From: Butyrivibrio fibrisolvens | GTDB lineage: Bacteria; Bacillota; Clostridia; Lachnospirales; Lachnospiraceae | Assembly (NCBI RefSeq): GCF_023206215.1 | Contig: NZ_CP065800.1 | Span: 3,472,001-3,536,000, forward strand | Direction of reading: 5' to 3' | Length of the DNA: 64,000 bases | Part shown: positions 27,868-37,189 of the stretch, in pieces | Layout of the letters: each line of letters starts with the position of its first letter | How positions within the stretch are numbered: position 1 is the first letter of the stretch | Notes under the pieces: model-generated | The model's database searches: none | Told to the model about the DNA's origin: nothing | Seen by the model: the letters and a program-made list of their open reading frames with translations, nothing else | Made by a program: the position numbers and the translations under genes

Positions 27868-29259
27868 TCAATTATCAAGTCCAAGCGCCTTTATTATCTC
27901 ATCTGCTATGACTATTTTGCTCTTGCCATCTGTATCGACAATAACATCCGCAGCCATCTCATAGAAACCGGCTCTTTCATCCAGCATCTCTTTTATCCTA
28001 GACTTTGGATCTTCTACTTGTAATAGCGGCCTTGTAGTATCATGCTTTATACGATCATATACAGCCTGGGGCGATGTACGCAGATATACCACTCTTCCAA
28101 GCTTTGAAAGAAGTCTTCTATTGATCTCACGAAGAGGAAGCCCACCTCCGGTTGCAAGGACAAGTCCGTCATGTTGCTCATTGCCAAGAGCTTTCAAAAG
28201 CTTTGTTTCCATATCTCTGAAAGCTCCTTCGCCTTTAGAAGCGAATATATCTGTTATTGAAGTTTCGTAAGTATCTTCTATGAGACTGTCTGTATCAAGT
28301 CTTTCATAAGAAAGCCTATCCGACAGTATTTTGGAAACAGTTGACTTACCGCTTCCCATATATCCCACGAGAACTATATTCTTCTCATTTTCAAGCCTTT
28401 CGCACATAGCTTTATATATAGTCCTGCTCTGATCATCCGAAATGCTGCACCCCGTCCATAACTCATAGGCATCCACGCCCTGATACAATAGCATCTCAAG
28501 GCCATTACAAACCTTAGCTCCTGCTCCTTTAGCCAACTGCATGAATTTGGTATTCATGGGACGATATACTATATCGAATCCGGTATGAACCAATTCATAA
28601 AACTTAGGATCTTCTATAATAGCCCTGTCATTGTCAGGATGCATGCCTATTGACGTAGCCTGAATACAGAGATATCTATCCCTTGGGATCTCATGATACT
28701 TATCAAGAGCCAGAACTTCGAATCTACTGCCGGGAACTTTTGCTGCCACTTCACCTGCAACCTCTCTGGCCCTCTCAACAGTCCTATTTAGGATATAGAT
28801 GATATCTGCACCTTCTGATGCCATCAAAAAGGCTACAGCTCTTGCTACTCCACCTGCGCCAAGTATTATGACTTTCTGCCCTTTAATAGTAATATCCTGA
28901 CATTCAAGAGACCTCTTAAGTCCCGTCATATCCGTGTTATATCCCTTAAAGCCTGTCCCGTCACCAGTTCTTACAAGAGTATTAACAGCACCTATCTTCT
29001 TAGCAAGAGGATCTATCTCTTTTAGATATGGAATAACTGCTTCTTTATGCGGAACTGTTGCATTCATACCCAGAATATTAAGCGCCAGAGCGCCGTTAAC
29101 CGCGTTTCCTATATTCTCAGGCTCTACATCAAAAGGGACATATACCAGGTTCTTGCCGGTCATCTCGGCAAGGCTGTTATGTATAAGTGGTGAAAGCGTA
29201 TGTCCTGCAGGATGTGCCAAAAGTCCGCACGTAAGAGTCTTACCGTCAGTTTCGTTCAA
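27868..29259 (-). CDS. aroEK: Bifunctional shikimate dehydrogenase-shikimate kinase fusion
   Basis: 463 residues. The first ~290 are AroE: substrate site LSPLIHNSLA and NATVPHKEAV with catalytic lysine, NADP Rossmann motif GAGGVARAVAFL, C-terminal NGLEMLLYQG. The last ~170 are AroK: Walker A GYMGSGKST, DTDSLIE, GGGLPLREINRRLL and the lid RPLL. The fusion carries two consecutive shikimate-pathway reactions in one chain. The start is a TTG at 29259 with GGGAGG 8 bases upstream and a 4-bp overlap with the YqeG gene, indicating coupled translation. There is no stop between the domains, so this is a true fusion. Confidence 0.95.
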   Translation of the reverse strand: MNETDGKTLTCGLLAHPAGHTLSPLIHNSLAEMTGKNLVYVPFDVEPENIGNAVNGALALNILGMNATVPHKEAVIPYLKEIDPLAKKIGAVNTLVRTGDGTGFKGYNTDMTGLKRSLECQDITIKGQKVIILGAGGVARAVAFLMASEGADIIYILNRTVERAREVAGEVAAKVPGSRFEVLALDKYHEIPRDRYLCIQATSIGMHPDNDRAIIEDPKFYELVHTGFDIVYRPMNTKFMQLAKGAGAKVCNGLEMLLYQGVDAYELWTGCSISDDQSRTIYKAMCERLENEKNIVLVGYMGSGKSTVSKILSDRLSYERLDTDSLIEDTYETSITDIFASKGEGAFRDMETKLLKALGNEQHDGLVLATGGGLPLREINRRLLSKLGRVVYLRTSPQAVYDRIKHDTTRPLLQVEDPKSRIKEMLDERAGFYEMAADVIVDTDGKSKIVIADEIIKALGLDN

Positions 29260-29795
29260 GCTTCAATCCTCCCAATATCAGGCCAGTTACTGCCATTTTT
29301 CTTAATATATCTTTTGTAAAAAAATAATACAATCCATTCAAAGCGTCTCTTGATAACGATCTGTATCTCTTCCTTCTTGTCTATCTGACCTACAAGATAA
29401 GATTTTATCCCTACGCGTTTGGCTCCCCATACATCTGTAAAAAGCTGATCGCCAACAAAAAATGTATTGGTATTATCTGTATTCATAAGCTCCATCGCTT
29501 TAAGATAGCCTCGCTTTGAAGGCTTATTGGCTCTGTATACATACCTTGCTCCCACAGCTTCTGCGAAGGTTCTGACTCTGGGTTCTTTGTTATTAGATAT
29601 AAGAACAGTCTCAAAGCCTATGTTCTTAAGCCTGTTAAAAAGAGCTATAGCCCTTTCATCAGCAGGAGCACCATGAGGTACTAAAGTATTATCGATATCA
29701 TATACTACGCCGCGATATCCAAGCTTATATAATTGTTCATATGGTATGTCATAGGATGACTTTGCAGTAGCATCCGGATAGAAATAGTGTCTCAC
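29256..29795 (-). CDS. YqeG-family HAD phosphatase
   Basis: 179 residues with HAD motif I DIDNTLVPHGAP near residue 37, motif II SNN, a conserved lysine in NKPSKRGY and motif III GDQLFTDVWGAKR. The YqeG family (HAD-IIIA) contains phosphatidylglycerophosphate-phosphatase-like enzymes. GTG at 29795 behind GGGGAG is preferred over the TTG at 29810. The stop overlaps the aroE-aroK start; co-occurrence with aro genes is common in clostridia. Confidence 0.88.
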   Translation of the reverse strand: MRHYFYPDATAKSSYDIPYEQLYKLGYRGVVYDIDNTLVPHGAPADERAIALFNRLKNIGFETVLISNNKEPRVRTFAEAVGARYVYRANKPSKRGYLKAMELMNTDNTNTFFVGDQLFTDVWGAKRVGIKSYLVGQIDKKEEIQIVIKRRFEWIVLFFYKRYIKKNGSNWPDIGRIEA

Positions 29796-29845
29796 AGGTT
29801 CTCCCCACAATAATAATTATTAGCTCAATAAATATTTGATCAAAT

Positions 29846-30604
29846 TCACACAATCCCTGCAGATTTAAGAAGTGTCTTGGTATAATCCGCAGTCGGACTT
29901 TTGTATATCTGATCAGTGACGCCGTATTCTACTATCTGTCCATCTTTCATGATAGCAACATGATCGCAGAGATTGTATACAACCCTAAGATCATGAGATA
30001 TGAACAGAATAGACAAGTCCAGCTTTTTATGAAGATGATCCAGAAGCTCCAGAATCTGTGCTTGAATAGTAACATCAAGAGCAGATACAGGTTCATCTGC
30101 TATAAGGATCTTGGGACTTTGCATAAGGCTAAGTGCGATACTTACTCTCTGCCTCTGACCACCGGATAGCTGAGACGGGTATCTGTTAACATAATCTTCC
30201 GGAAGCTCTACCTGCTCGCATACTGTTCTGATCCTATCTTCCATCTCTTCATCAGTCCACTTACGCTTCCTGTCAACTTTTAAAGACTCTTTGAGTATCC
30301 AGTGAACTGTTCTTGCAGGATTAAGGCTTCCATATGGATCCTGGAATATCATCTGGGGATATTCGTCTGTTTTGACAATAGATCCTGTGTAATCCTTATT
30401 AATGCCCATAATGGCTCTTGCAAGAGTAGATTTACCGCTTCCGCTCTCGCCTACAAGTCCCAGAACTTCTCCCTTGTAGACATCAAGGGACACATTATTC
30501 AAAGCTCTGGTCTTTCCTTTTTTCTCAAATATGCTTTTTCTTCGTTTATTATAATAGACGTTTAGATCCTTGATCTCTATCGCCTTTTCATTCCACTCTT
30601 TCAT
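29846..30604 (-). CDS. oppF: Oligopeptide ABC transporter ATPase (OppF type)
   Basis: 252 residues. Walker A GESGSGKSTL, Q-loop MIFQDPYGSLNPARTV, signature LSGGQRQRVSIALS and Walker B ILIADEPVSALD are complete. The Q-loop sequence is typical of peptide/nickel importers. The ~60-residue C-terminal tail of many OppF proteins is short here. ATG at 30604 with a weak AGAGCGG site. Last gene of the oppABCDF operon. Confidence 0.92.
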   Translation of the reverse strand: MKEWNEKAIEIKDLNVYYNKRRKSIFEKKGKTRALNNVSLDVYKGEVLGLVGESGSGKSTLARAIMGINKDYTGSIVKTDEYPQMIFQDPYGSLNPARTVHWILKESLKVDRKRKWTDEEMEDRIRTVCEQVELPEDYVNRYPSQLSGGQRQRVSIALSLMQSPKILIADEPVSALDVTIQAQILELLDHLHKKLDLSILFISHDLRVVYNLCDHVAIMKDGQIVEYGVTDQIYKSPTADYTKTLLKSAGIV

Positions 30605-30647
30605 ATAAACCGCTCTTTGTAAGTGAACTCAACCTGCTCTATTGCTG

Positions 30648-30674
30648 CATTTTTGAATCTTTGATTCAAAAATG
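30648..30674. other. Perfect 12-bp hairpin between oppD and oppF
   Basis: CATTTTTGAATC (30648-30659) and GATTCAAAAATG (30663-30674) pair perfectly around a TTT loop. Inside an operon and lacking a long T-tail, it may be a partial terminator or an mRNA-stability hairpin that lowers oppF expression. Confidence 0.6.
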
Positions 30675-30681
30675 TATACAT

Positions 30682-31503
30682 TTATGATGCATGTATATCA
30701 ACCTTAGGAATTGATGCTATAAGCTTCCTTGTATATATATTCTTAGGTCTTAGGAAGATATCATTAACGCTTCCGCTCTCTACTACTACACCCTTTTGCA
30801 TTACAAGGACTCTTGAACATATCTGCCTTACAAGGCTCAGGTCATGTGAGATGAAGATAATAGAAGTCCCCTCTTCCTTGTTTATGCTCTTTAACAGCTC
30901 GACTATCTGAGCCTGAACTGTTACATCAAGAGCTGTTGTAGGTTCATCTGCTATCAGTATCTTAGGATGACCTATCATAGCAGCAGCGATCATGACACGC
31001 TGCCTCATTCCTCCGGAAAGCTCATGAGGATACATATCATATACTTTCTCAGGCTCGTGCAAGCCTACTTTGGCCAGCATACTTATGGCACGGAGTCTTC
31101 TTTCTTTTTTGTCAATTTCAGGATGATGGATCCTAAGGCTCTCTTCAGTCTGCCAGCCTATCTTCTTAACAGGATTAAGAGATGTCATAGGCTCCTGGAA
31201 TATCATAGAGATCTCATCTCCCTGAAAGGTCCTTAGCTTTCGACGATTACAAGTCAGAAGATCCTCTCCTTCAAACATAATGCGTCCGCTTTTGTACATA
31301 TCATGCCTGCTCAGAAGTCCTGCTATAGCCAGTGCACTAAGGCTCTTACCTGAACCTGACTCTCCTACTATACCGACGATCTCACCTCTGGACAGCTCCA
31401 GATCGAAATCCTCCACCGCAGTCTGAGGAAGCTTATGATCATGAAATTCTATATGAAGATCATTTACTGATAAAATGACTTCAAATTTATCACCACTACT
31501 CAT
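30682..31503 (-). CDS. oppD: Oligopeptide ABC transporter ATPase (OppD type)
   Basis: 273 residues from the ATG at 31503, which has GGAG 6 bases upstream. Walker A GESGSGKSLSALA, Q-loop MIFQEPMTSLNPV, signature LSGGMRQRVMIAAAM and Walker B ILIADEPTTALDVT are intact. A longer in-frame reading from 31584 starts inside a degenerate tandem repeat and is unlikely. Pairs with OppF to energise import through OppB/OppC. Confidence 0.93.
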   Translation of the reverse strand: MSSGDKFEVILSVNDLHIEFHDHKLPQTAVEDFDLELSRGEIVGIVGESGSGKSLSALAIAGLLSRHDMYKSGRIMFEGEDLLTCNRRKLRTFQGDEISMIFQEPMTSLNPVKKIGWQTEESLRIHHPEIDKKERRLRAISMLAKVGLHEPEKVYDMYPHELSGGMRQRVMIAAAMIGHPKILIADEPTTALDVTVQAQIVELLKSINKEEGTSIIFISHDLSLVRQICSRVLVMQKGVVVESGSVNDIFLRPKNIYTRKLIASIPKVDIHAS

Positions 31504-31538
31504 AATAATCTCCGGGCTTATACGAAAAGCCCTTTTTT

Positions 31539-31665
31539 CCAGTTCATTCTTTGATTTATGAAAGGCACTGTTTATACCTTTCATATATTCATTCTATACT
31601 CTACAAAAGATACATAGCCTTTCAGATTCATTCTGTTATCTGTGAAAGGCAGCATTTAAGCCTTT
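31539..31665 (-). repeat. Degenerate tandem units (~41-43 bp) from the oppC 3' end into the oppD leader
   Basis: Three units (31623-31665, 31582-31622, 31539-31581) share AAAGG at one end and AGAATGAA near the other on the minus strand. The first unit includes the last codons and stop of oppC. This is the weakest of the three 3'-end arrays in the window. Confidence 0.55.
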
Positions 31666-32468
31666 TTTCTAAGTCCTTCTCCAAGGAAAGAAAATCCCAG
31701 CACCATCCATACGATCGCAAAACCGGGTCCAAGAACACATATAGGGTTTTTGAGCATGAACTGCTGTGCACTTGAGAGCATATTGCCAAGACTATCATAC
31801 GGAGGCTGCGAACCTATTCCCAGATATGACAGGCCTGCCTCTGCCAGAACCGCATTGTTAAAACCTATAAGAACCGATGACCATAATACACCGCTTATAT
31901 TGGGCATGATATGAAGGAAGATGATCCTAAAATCCGATGCTCCCTGTATCCTGGCATTTTCAACATAGTCCATATTCCTGCATCTTAGAACCTCAGATCT
32001 TACAATCCTTGCAAAACTAGGTATAAAAGCTATTCCAAGAGCAGCCATAACCACGATATTGCCCGAATCAAACAGACTGACTATCACAAGAGCAAGAAGA
32101 ATAGATGGAAATGCCAACATCGCATCAACGATACGCATGAATACTTCATCAAGAAATCCCCCGAAGTATCCGGTGATAGCACCCAGTAAAGTTCCAAGTC
32201 CCGCACCTATTATCATAGTCCCACAGGCGATAGCAAGAGTTATCCTGCTTCCGTACATCACACGGCTGAATATATCTCTTCCCTTATTATCTGTACCCAG
32301 TATGTGACTAAGTGACATCCCCTGAAGCTTCTGGGATGCATTCATCTTAGTAGGATCGTAAGGCGTCCAAAACATACCGATCACAACCACAAGCAGCATG
32401 ATCCCTGTAAGGATTATCCCCCATAAGAGAAAAGAATTTATTTTTTTATCTTTAAAATATTTAATCAT
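31656..32468 (-). CDS. oppC: Oligopeptide ABC transporter permease (OppC type)
   Basis: 270 residues with an N-terminal membrane helix followed by five more. The N-terminal motif HILGTDNKGRDIFSRVMYGSR is the OppC signature, and the EAA loop RIQGASDFRIIFLHIMPN contacts the ATPases. I use the ATG at 32468, which overlaps the oppB stop; a TTG at 32480 is possible. It forms the pore with OppB. Its last codons head a degenerate repeat array. Confidence 0.92.
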   Translation of the reverse strand: MIKYFKDKKINSFLLWGIILTGIMLLVVVIGMFWTPYDPTKMNASQKLQGMSLSHILGTDNKGRDIFSRVMYGSRITLAIACGTMIIGAGLGTLLGAITGYFGGFLDEVFMRIVDAMLAFPSILLALVIVSLFDSGNIVVMAALGIAFIPSFARIVRSEVLRCRNMDYVENARIQGASDFRIIFLHIMPNISGVLWSSVLIGFNNAVLAEAGLSYLGIGSQPPYDSLGNMLSSAQQFMLKNPICVLGPGFAIVWMVLGFSFLGEGLRKKA

Positions 32469-33405
32469 TGATAGTTTCAATTCTAGGATCCACCAGTCTG
32501 TAAATAATATCTACGATAAGATTCACAACCATTACCAAAATAGCTATGCCCATGATGATAGCCTCAACCACCGGATAATCACGGTTGTTGATAGAGCTTA
32601 GGAGCATACGCCCTATCCCGGGAATATTAAACACCTGTTCTATCACTATAGAGCCACTCACCATATCTGCAAGCGCCATTCCCATGAATGTTATAACAGG
32701 GATCATGGCATTCTTAAGAACATGTCTGTACAGAACCCCCCTTGTAGTATTGCCCCTGCTATAAGCTGTCCTTGTATAGTCTTTGGAGATCTCTTCTATC
32801 ACGCTTCCTCTTAAGAGCTTGACACACATAGTGATCTTTGGGAGAGCTATTGCAATAGCAGGGAATACCAGATATCCAATGAACCCCCAGAAATCTTTCT
32901 TGTAGGATATAAAGCCGCCCGGTACGAAGAGCTTTAATGACAGTCCGAATATAAGAGTAAGTATTATACCTGAGAAAAAAGGCGGTATAGCCATAATGAT
33001 CTGATCCATCACCACCACAAACTTGTCTATAACACTACCCTCATGCCTTGCAGTAAATATCCCCAGAGGAATTGATATAAAGAACATGAGCAAAAATGCC
33101 ATAACAGCAAGCCATATTGTAATCGGTATCTTATCCATGATAAGTGCAGATACTGATCCATATGAATAGGAGGTACCAAGATCTCCCTGAATGAAACCAG
33201 TGACCCACCTAAAATATCTTACGTATATAGGATCATTAAGTCCCATCTCCTGTCTTAACATTGCAAGCTGATTCTGCGTAGCCTCCGTTCCCAAAATCCT
33301 CGTTGCAGGATCTCCGGGTATTAAGTTAAAAGCAAGGAACACCAGGATGGATACTACAAAAAGAGTAAGGATCATCATCCCGGCCTTCTTTAATATGTAT
33401 TTCAC
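32461..33405 (-). CDS. oppB: Oligopeptide ABC transporter permease (OppB type)
   Basis: 314 residues with six predicted membrane helices. OppB hallmarks are the first helix, FNLIPGDPATRILG near residue 35 and the EAA loop AYSRGNTTRGVLYRHVLKNA. GTG at 33405 follows AAGGAGAA; an earlier in-frame ATG at 33441 lies within the terminator hairpin. Overlaps oppC by 8 bp. Confidence 0.92.
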   Translation of the reverse strand: MKYILKKAGMMILTLFVVSILVFLAFNLIPGDPATRILGTEATQNQLAMLRQEMGLNDPIYVRYFRWVTGFIQGDLGTSYSYGSVSALIMDKIPITIWLAVMAFLLMFFISIPLGIFTARHEGSVIDKFVVVMDQIIMAIPPFFSGIILTLIFGLSLKLFVPGGFISYKKDFWGFIGYLVFPAIAIALPKITMCVKLLRGSVIEEISKDYTRTAYSRGNTTRGVLYRHVLKNAMIPVITFMGMALADMVSGSIVIEQVFNIPGIGRMLLSSINNRDYPVVEAIIMGIAILVMVVNLIVDIIYRLVDPRIETIND

Positions 33406-33416
33406 TTGTTGATTCT

Positions 33417-33456
33417 CCTTAAAAAAGGGCCCGACTTCCAAAAAGTCAGACCCTTT
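33417..33456 (-). terminator. Terminator-like hairpin between oppA and oppB
   Basis: On the minus strand a 15-bp stem with two G-T pairs is followed by TTTTTT. It sits between the substrate-binding protein and the permease, where partial termination would give more OppA than membrane components. Confidence 0.82.
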
Positions 33457-33476
33457 TACATGTCGGATTTTTCAGA

Positions 33477-35063
33477 TTATTCCGCAAGCTTTATCTTGGC
33501 TATATCCTGTACATAAAGCGGATAGAAAGTATAACCTGTATACTTACTGCTAAGAGCTACAAACTCAGGAAGATCCTGAATGTAAATAGCAGCCGCTGTC
33601 TCGGAAAGAATCTTTTCACACTCTTTATAATACTTGACCTGCTCATCATCATCAACTGTTGCCTGTGCTGCAGCAAAAGCCTTGTCGTAATCAGCATTGG
33701 CATAATTGAACATATTGTTGTGTGCATCTGAAGTATAACGGTATAAAAGTGCAGAAGCATTCAAAGTAGAAGCATCAAAGCCAACTATTGTAGCTTCATA
33801 ATCTTTGTTATTATATACCTCTTCAAGCCAAGTATTCCACTCTACCTTCTTGATATTGGCTGTTACGCCTATAGCTTCGAGCTGTTCTACTACTACCTCT
33901 GCAGTATCAATGTGAGGTGTGTAATTAGAAGGAACCTTGATAGTGAATGTGAATCCATCAGGATAGCCTGCCTGTACAAGGAGCTCTTTGGCCTTGTCTA
34001 TATCCTGATTATAAGTATCATTTAATGACTCGTCAAAATATTTTCCAAAGGAAGGGAACATAGCAGAGCCTATCTCAACACCGGCACCGCCTGATACAAA
34101 GTCCATGATCTCCTGAGGATCTATAGCATAGCACAGAGCCTGACGTACAAGCTCATTATCAAAAGGTGCTACAGCATTGTTGACATAGAGTGCCTGTATC
34201 AGGTTCATCTCACCTTCATAGATATCGAATGCATCTGAAAGCTGATCTGCCTGATCACTTGTGATACGAGCGTACATATCAATAGATCCGCCTTCAAGAT
34301 CAGTAACAATATTGTCAGGGTTAGCTTCTACCTTGAATTCTACGTTTTTGATATGCGCAGCATTGTCAGTATCCCAGTAATCATCGAACTTCTCAACTAC
34401 AAGATTCTCGAGAGCTGTACGGGATACGAACTTGTAAGGGCCTGTTCCGATAGGATTGTTCTCAACATCTTCACAGTCTGCAGGCATGATAGCAACTGTA
34501 CAATAACTGATGAACTCAGAATTAGCCTTAGTAAGTGTAACCTTAACATGTGTATCATCAACCTTCTCGATAGAATCAACTATTTCGAATACAGAAGCGC
34601 CTGTATCCTTGTAACGCTGTAGTGATGCTACTACATCATCTGCAGTAAGAGTCTGTCCATTATGAAACAGGACATTGTCTCTGATTGTAAATGTATATTC
34701 TGTTGCATCATCTGATACATCATATCCTGATGCGATCGCAGGATTAAGATTACCATTCTCATCAGGCTTAACAAGGCCTTCAAAGATATTGAACAGTACT
34801 TCTCTGGTTCCTGCTGACTGTGCTATGTGGGGATCAAGGCTGTCAAGATCCTGAGGAATACCTACAGTGAACACTTCATCAGAATCAACGCTGCTGGTCT
34901 CCTGCGTGCCCTCCTGAGCATTCTGTGATTCCTGAGCATTCTGTGATCCTGTCTCATCATCCTTCTTGGCGCAACCTGCAAGCATAGCAGCTGCCATTGT
35001 CAGTGTGCAAACAGCTGCAACTCCCCTTCGCAGCATGTTACCTGACCAAACTTTCTTTTTCAT
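33477..35063 (-). CDS. oppA: Oligopeptide-binding lipoprotein (OppA-like, SBP family 5)
   Basis: 528 residues. The signal peptide ends in lipobox LAGC (about residue 30), giving a lipid-anchored extracellular binding protein, followed by an acidic Gln/Glu-rich linker. The family-5 fold is shown by LDSLDPHIAQSAGTREVLFNIFEGLV, YTFTIRDNVLFHNGQTLTADDV and RQALCYAIDPQEI. ATG at 35063 behind AAAGGAGTG. First gene of oppABCDF. Peptide specificity cannot be read from the sequence. Confidence 0.94.
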   Translation of the reverse strand: MKKKVWSGNMLRRGVAAVCTLTMAAAMLAGCAKKDDETGSQNAQESQNAQEGTQETSSVDSDEVFTVGIPQDLDSLDPHIAQSAGTREVLFNIFEGLVKPDENGNLNPAIASGYDVSDDATEYTFTIRDNVLFHNGQTLTADDVVASLQRYKDTGASVFEIVDSIEKVDDTHVKVTLTKANSEFISYCTVAIMPADCEDVENNPIGTGPYKFVSRTALENLVVEKFDDYWDTDNAAHIKNVEFKVEANPDNIVTDLEGGSIDMYARITSDQADQLSDAFDIYEGEMNLIQALYVNNAVAPFDNELVRQALCYAIDPQEIMDFVSGGAGVEIGSAMFPSFGKYFDESLNDTYNQDIDKAKELLVQAGYPDGFTFTIKVPSNYTPHIDTAEVVVEQLEAIGVTANIKKVEWNTWLEEVYNNKDYEATIVGFDASTLNASALLYRYTSDAHNNMFNYANADYDKAFAAAQATVDDDEQVKYYKECEKILSETAAAIYIQDLPEFVALSSKYTGYTFYPLYVQDIAKIKLAE

Positions 35064-35091
35064 AATATCACTCCTTTTAATCATATATCTT

Positions 35092-35120
35092 CACTAATAC
35101 TTTTGATCACAGTATTAGTG
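35092..35120. promoter_or_regulatory. 10-bp inverted repeat in the oppA promoter region
   Basis: CACTAATACT (35092-35101) and AGTATTAGTG (35111-35120) pair perfectly across 9 bases, 29-57 bp upstream of the oppA start. There is no T-run in the oppA direction, so it may be an operator or a 5' leader stem. Confidence 0.5.
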
Positions 35121-35193
35121 CTAATCCTAAACTCAATCTTGTTGCCATTGTAATACCAATAAAGCTTATCTATACAGATGTATTCAAGGTTTA

Positions 35194-35664
35194 TCAGGCC
35201 TTACCGGGGGCCTCTTTGTTCATTACATCCTTAAGCTCATCCATGAATGTGTTGATATCCTTGAACTCACGATATACAGATGCAAATCTGACATAAGCTA
35301 CAGGCTCAAGATCTTTCATCTTGTTCATAACAAGTTCACCAATCTCACGGCTTTTGATCTCACGCTTCTCCATATTGAAGATCTCTGCTTCTACGCTGTC
35401 CACAAGCTTTGTGATCTGCTCCGCACTGACAGGTCTTTTATGACAAGCCCTCAGAATACCTGCTTCTATCTTAGATCTGTCATATGGTTCTCTGTTATTG
35501 TCTTTTTTAATAATGATAATTGGAATCGTTTCAACCTTTTCATAAGTTGTAAAACGCTTGCCACAGGAGTCACAAATACGTCTACGTCTTATAGATGTGT
35601 TGTCGTCAGCCGGACGGGAATCGATTACTCTGGTTTCGTCTTTACCGCAAAACGGGCATTTCAT
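35194..35664 (-). CDS. nrdR: Transcriptional repressor NrdR
   Basis: 156 residues. The N-terminal zinc ribbon has CPFCG and CDSCGKRF, and the ATP-cone reads VIIIKKDNNREPYDRSKIEAGI. NrdR represses ribonucleotide reductase genes in response to nucleotide levels. ATG at 35664 behind AAAGGGAGGA. It follows ftsZ after a terminator, an arrangement seen in other Firmicutes. Confidence 0.96.
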   Translation of the reverse strand: MKCPFCGKDETRVIDSRPADDNTSIRRRRICDSCGKRFTTYEKVETIPIIIIKKDNNREPYDRSKIEAGILRACHKRPVSAEQITKLVDSVEAEIFNMEKREIKSREIGELVMNKMKDLEPVAYVRFASVYREFKDINTFMDELKDVMNKEAPGKA

Positions 35665-35696
35665 AACAGTGTCCTCCCTTTGATGATATTAATTCC

Positions 35697-35731
35697 GAAA
35701 AACGCTTCAGATGCAGGCACCTGAAGCGTTT
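35697..35731 (-). terminator. Rho-independent terminator of the division cluster
   Basis: AAACGCTTCAG (35700-35710) pairs with CTGAAGCGTTT (35721-35731), and the minus-strand stem runs into five T bases after ftsZ. Confidence 0.9.
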
Positions 35732-35756
35732 AAATTGTTAACTGATTCGCTGATAT

Positions 35757-37058
35757 TTATTTCTTCTGTAAAAACTCAGGAATTTTAAGCGACTTAGGTT
35801 CTACAGTAGACCTTACACTGCTATCACTGCGGAAAAAAGTTCTTGATGTTGTAGGTGCCTCTGCTTCAACCGAAGGCTCAACAGGTGTAGGCTGCTGTAC
35901 AGCAGGCTGTACCTGAGGTGCCATAGCCTGAGGATTAACAAAAGGCCTTGGCTGAGGTATAGATGCAGGCTGCATTGGTCTTACAAATGGCTGTGAAACC
36001 TGTGGTCTGGGAGTCACATTCGCAGCACCCTGCATCTGAACAGGTGTCTGATTAGCAGCCTGTCTATTCTCTGCAGGAGCGGCTTTGGATATATTCATAG
36101 CCTGAGCACGATCTTCAATTCCTGTAGCAATAACTGTGATGTTGCATGTATCAGACTGAGACTGATCATATACAGCACCAAAGATGATATTGGCTCTCTC
36201 ACCGGCAAGTTCCTGAACATAACTTGCAGCATCAGATGCATCAGCAAGGCCGATATCACCGGATACATTGATGATAACATCAGATGCACCGGAAATAGTA
36301 GTATCAAGAAGAGGACTTTCAACAGCAAGCTTAACAGCATCTGCAGCCTTGTGATCGCCTGTTCCTGTACCAATACCGATATGTGCGATACCCTTGCCCT
36401 TCATAGCTGTCTGTACGTCAGCAAAGTCAAGGTTGATAAGACCAGGTACATTGATAAGATCGGTAATACCCTGAACAGCCTGCTGAAGGACTTCGTCAGC
36501 CTTCTTAAGAGCATCGGGCATAGATGTACGACGGTCTACTATCTGTAATAATTTATCATTCGGGATAACAATAAGAGTATCTACGTTATTCTTAAGATTT
36601 TCAATTCCCATAAGGGCATTCTGCATTCTGGTACGTGCTTCAAAGCTGAAAGGCTTTGTAACAATACCAACCGTAAGAATTCCCATATCTTTAGCTGCCT
36701 TAGCAACTATAGGAGCAGCACCTGTTCCGGTTCCGCCTCCCATTCCGCATGTAACGAATACCATATCAGCGCCCTTAATAGCACTGTTGATATCCTCTAC
36801 GCTCTCTTCTGCAGCTTTCTCTCCAACTTCAGGTTTAGCACCAGCTCCCAATCCTTTAGTGAGCTTCTCTCCGATCTGCAGAAGTTTTGGTGCCTTACAT
36901 AATTGAAGAGCCTGCTTATCTGTATTCATGCCGATAAACTCGACACCGGTAACGTTCTCGTCAACCATTCTATTAACAGCATTGTTGCCTGCACCACCAA
37001 CTCCGACTACGATGATTTTGCACGCAGCTTCAGCCTCATTCGACTTGATTTCCAGCAA
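35757..37058 (-). CDS. ftsZ: Cell division protein FtsZ
   Basis: 433 residues. The tubulin-like GTPase that forms the Z-ring. The T4 loop is [12 protein letters not shown] near residue 105, the catalytic synergy loop is [10 protein letters not shown] near 205, and the conserved C-terminal peptide KIPEFLQKK binds partner proteins. A Pro/Gln/Ala-rich linker of about 100 residues precedes it. The start is a TTG at 37058 with GGAGG 7 bases upstream. Neither ftsA nor sepF is adjacent. Confidence 0.97.
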   Translation of the reverse strand: MLEIKSNEAEAACKIIVVGVGGAGNNAVNRMVDENVTGVEFIGMNTDKQALQLCKAPKLLQIGEKLTKGLGAGAKPEVGEKAAEESVEDINSAIKGADMVFVTCGMGGGTGTGAAPIVAKAAKDMGILTVGIVTKPFSFEARTRMQNALMGIENLKNNVDTLIVIPNDKLLQIVDRRTSMPDALKKADEVLQQAVQGITDLINVPGLINLDFADVQTAMKGKGIAHIGIGTGTGDHKAADAVKLAVESPLLDTTISGASDVIINVSGDIGLADASDAASYVQELAGERANIIFGAVYDQSQSDTCNITVIATGIEDRAQAMNISKAAPAENRQAANQTPVQMQGAANVTPRPQVSQPFVRPMQPASIPQPRPFVNPQAMAPQVQPAVQQPTPVEPSVEAEAPTTSRTFFRSDSSVRSTVEPKSLKIPEFLQKK

Positions 37059-37189
37059 AACAACTCCTCCTTCACGTCCAGTTTTAAAACCCTACCATTT
37101 ATATATCATACGATTTTTTAGGGGATTTCGCAACTATCTTTTTAATATTATCAGTAATTTAACAGCTAGAAAATACTTCATTTTCCAAC

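Noticed and set aside
31504..31584. OppD start at 31584
   Set aside because: The extension consists of the degenerate repeat array, whereas ATG at 31503 has GGAG at correct spacing.
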